Source of the DNA: Pontederia crassipes | Lineage: Eukaryota > Streptophyta > Magnoliopsida > Commelinales > Pontederiaceae | DNA length: 64,000 bases | Direction: 5' to 3' | Assembly (NCBI GenBank): GCA_030549335.1 | Contig: CM060195.1 | Span: forward strand, 49,199,975-49,263,974 | Shown here: positions 62,988 through 64,000 of the stretch, one piece after another | Position numbering within the stretch: the first letter of the stretch is position 1 | Layout of the letters: the number at the start of each line of letters is the position of its first letter | Notes under the pieces: generated by a model | Database searches by the model: none | What the model was told of the DNA's origin: nothing | Seen by the model: only the letters and a program-made list of their open reading frames with translations | Made by a program: the position numbers and the translations under genes

Positions 62988-64000
62988 TTACGTACTTTTG
63001 TTGTCGGGTTGATAATTGGTACATGTGGAATAAAGCGCAGCAATTAAAATTATCGGAGGCGCCCAAGTCAAGGCAGGTGATAAGGTAACAGGTCCAGCTC
63101 CATAAGCAAGCATGAGGGTTGAACATAGCTGAACAGACACATAGTATCAATCAGTACAAAACCTGACAAACCTAAATGCCAAAGAATAATAAGAAGCAGA
63201 TGATTTACCTTAAAGTGAATGAGAACTATGATCAAACATCCAAAGACAAGAAACACTCTTTGGAAACCACCACAAAATCTGCCTATTGAGGATGCGCTTG
63301 CACCCTCAAGAGACTCGAGTAGAGGCACATCAGCGTGCTGTGTCCCTGGTTCTGTTTCGATATCTGAAGCATTAGATTCGTTCTGGCCCCTGAAATTCCT
63401 TCTAGAATGCAGGTGGGCTTTTGATCTTTCTGCATATAAACTGTAAACAAGAATGATAGTTGGCGTAACTACCAAGTACATGAATGGCAAAGTTATGGCC
63501 ATGATGTCAGGGATGCCCAGTTTGTCGACAGTTAAATGACTGTTTGGCTGTGTCAATTTCCAACCACATAAATACATACTACCAATGTCTCCATTCTCAG
63601 ATGTTGCATGACCCCAGAACCATGGCACCAAAATCAAACAAAGAATATAAGTCGTCATGGAAAACCACAATAGCGTATTCCTCGAGCCCTCTAGAAAGAA
63701 AAATATCACCCTGAAATGGAGTTTTCTCTGCTGAACAGGCGAGGAAGTGGACAATGATATAGTCCACTTTTCATAAGATGCATTTTTCTCCATGAAGTAA
63801 TTCAAAATTCTTGGAAGGAGCAAAAGTATAATGAGAAAAGTAAGATTGCTCCATAGAAGAAGCAAGTACATATTCTCCCACTCCACATCGAAAACTAAAG
63901 AAGCCAGCCACGTATTATGCCAATGTGCTAGCTTCCCTTGAACAGAAAATGGCCTGAGCTCACTTGCAGTCTCCTTGCCCTTCGAGTCAAACACAGTCAC
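62988..64000 (-). CDS. TMEM62-like metallophosphoesterase, C-terminal part (gene continues beyond the window)
   Basis: Two exons on the minus strand: 64000-63209 (264 codons, open at the window edge) and 63128-62988 (46 codons plus stop), separated by an 80-bp GT-AG intron, phase 0. The segment starts in a beta-rich stretch VTVFDSKGKETASELRPFSV, followed by at least five membrane spans (MYLLLLWSNLTFLIILLLLP, TLLWFSMTTYILCLILVPWF, IMAITLPFMYLVVTPTIILV, VFLVFGCLIIVLIHF, APPIILIAALYS). This layout resembles plant homologues of TMEM62 (such as the Arabidopsis protein annotated as metallophosphoesterase At3g03305), which have an N-terminal calcineurin-type phosphoesterase and a membrane tail. The catalytic domain lies outside, so the family call rests on the tail. 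If the intron is ignored, the frame runs on to a false end at 63068. Confidence 0.65.

Noticed and set aside
63068..63207. C-terminal extension of the unspliced TMEM62-like frame
   Set aside because: A canonical donor (GTAAAT) and acceptor (TTCAG) give a phase-0 intron and a downstream exon with a better membrane-spanning end, so this stretch is mostly intron read in frame.

Overview
The window is nuclear DNA of a flowering plant. It has spliced genes with GT-AG introns, a plastid-targeted FKBP, F-box/LRR/FBD genes, LTR retrotransposons primed by initiator-Met tRNA, plant-type MULE and hAT elements, and SINEs. Very GC-rich exons in an AT-rich background suggest a monocot, but I cannot name a species.

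Only four host genes are convincing. An F-box/LRR/FBD gene (copy A, 22705-24470) is intact. Its tandem duplicate (copy B, 27071-37245) is a pseudogene. An intact FKBP17-2-type peptidyl-prolyl isomerase lies at 51600-52513, and an intact nine-exon DUF1295 steroid-reductase-like membrane protein at 58926-61696. The C-terminal exons of a TMEM62-like metallophosphoesterase (62988-64000, minus) run off the right edge. I spliced these by hand, and all exon phases close.

Layout. 0-11 kb: a SINE, an RNase H-like relic, a TIR element (3621-5363), a decayed FAR1-type MULE transposase (6543-8108) beside a captured chloroplast-RNP fragment (8408-8596), and a second TIR element (9811-10970). 11-22.6 kb: a nested complex that split the promoter of F-box copy A: MULE-like TIR element > Tekay-type Ty3/gypsy element > copia element > tRNA-derived SINE. 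It also holds a deletion scar with a plastid ycf2 snippet. 22.6-38 kb: the F-box duplication. Copy B carries a young 8.4-kb LTR element whose two LTRs are nearly identical while its coding region is ruined. 38-41 kb: AT-rich DNA with an old tandem duplication and a SINE. 41-50.1 kb: a non-autonomous LTR element whose 5' LTR is interrupted by a 4.9-kb hAT element with a dead transposase. 50.1-64 kb: a kinase gene fragment, the FKBP and DUF1295 genes, a hAT MITE, a candidate LTR, a fourth SINE and the convergent TMEM62-like gene.

The clearest signal is historical. The two F-box paralogues act as empty-site controls for each other, so a MULE complex, an LTR element and a SINE can all be placed after the duplication. 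A four-copy SINE family shows target-site duplications at every copy. I found no evidence for a new enzymatic or defence system.
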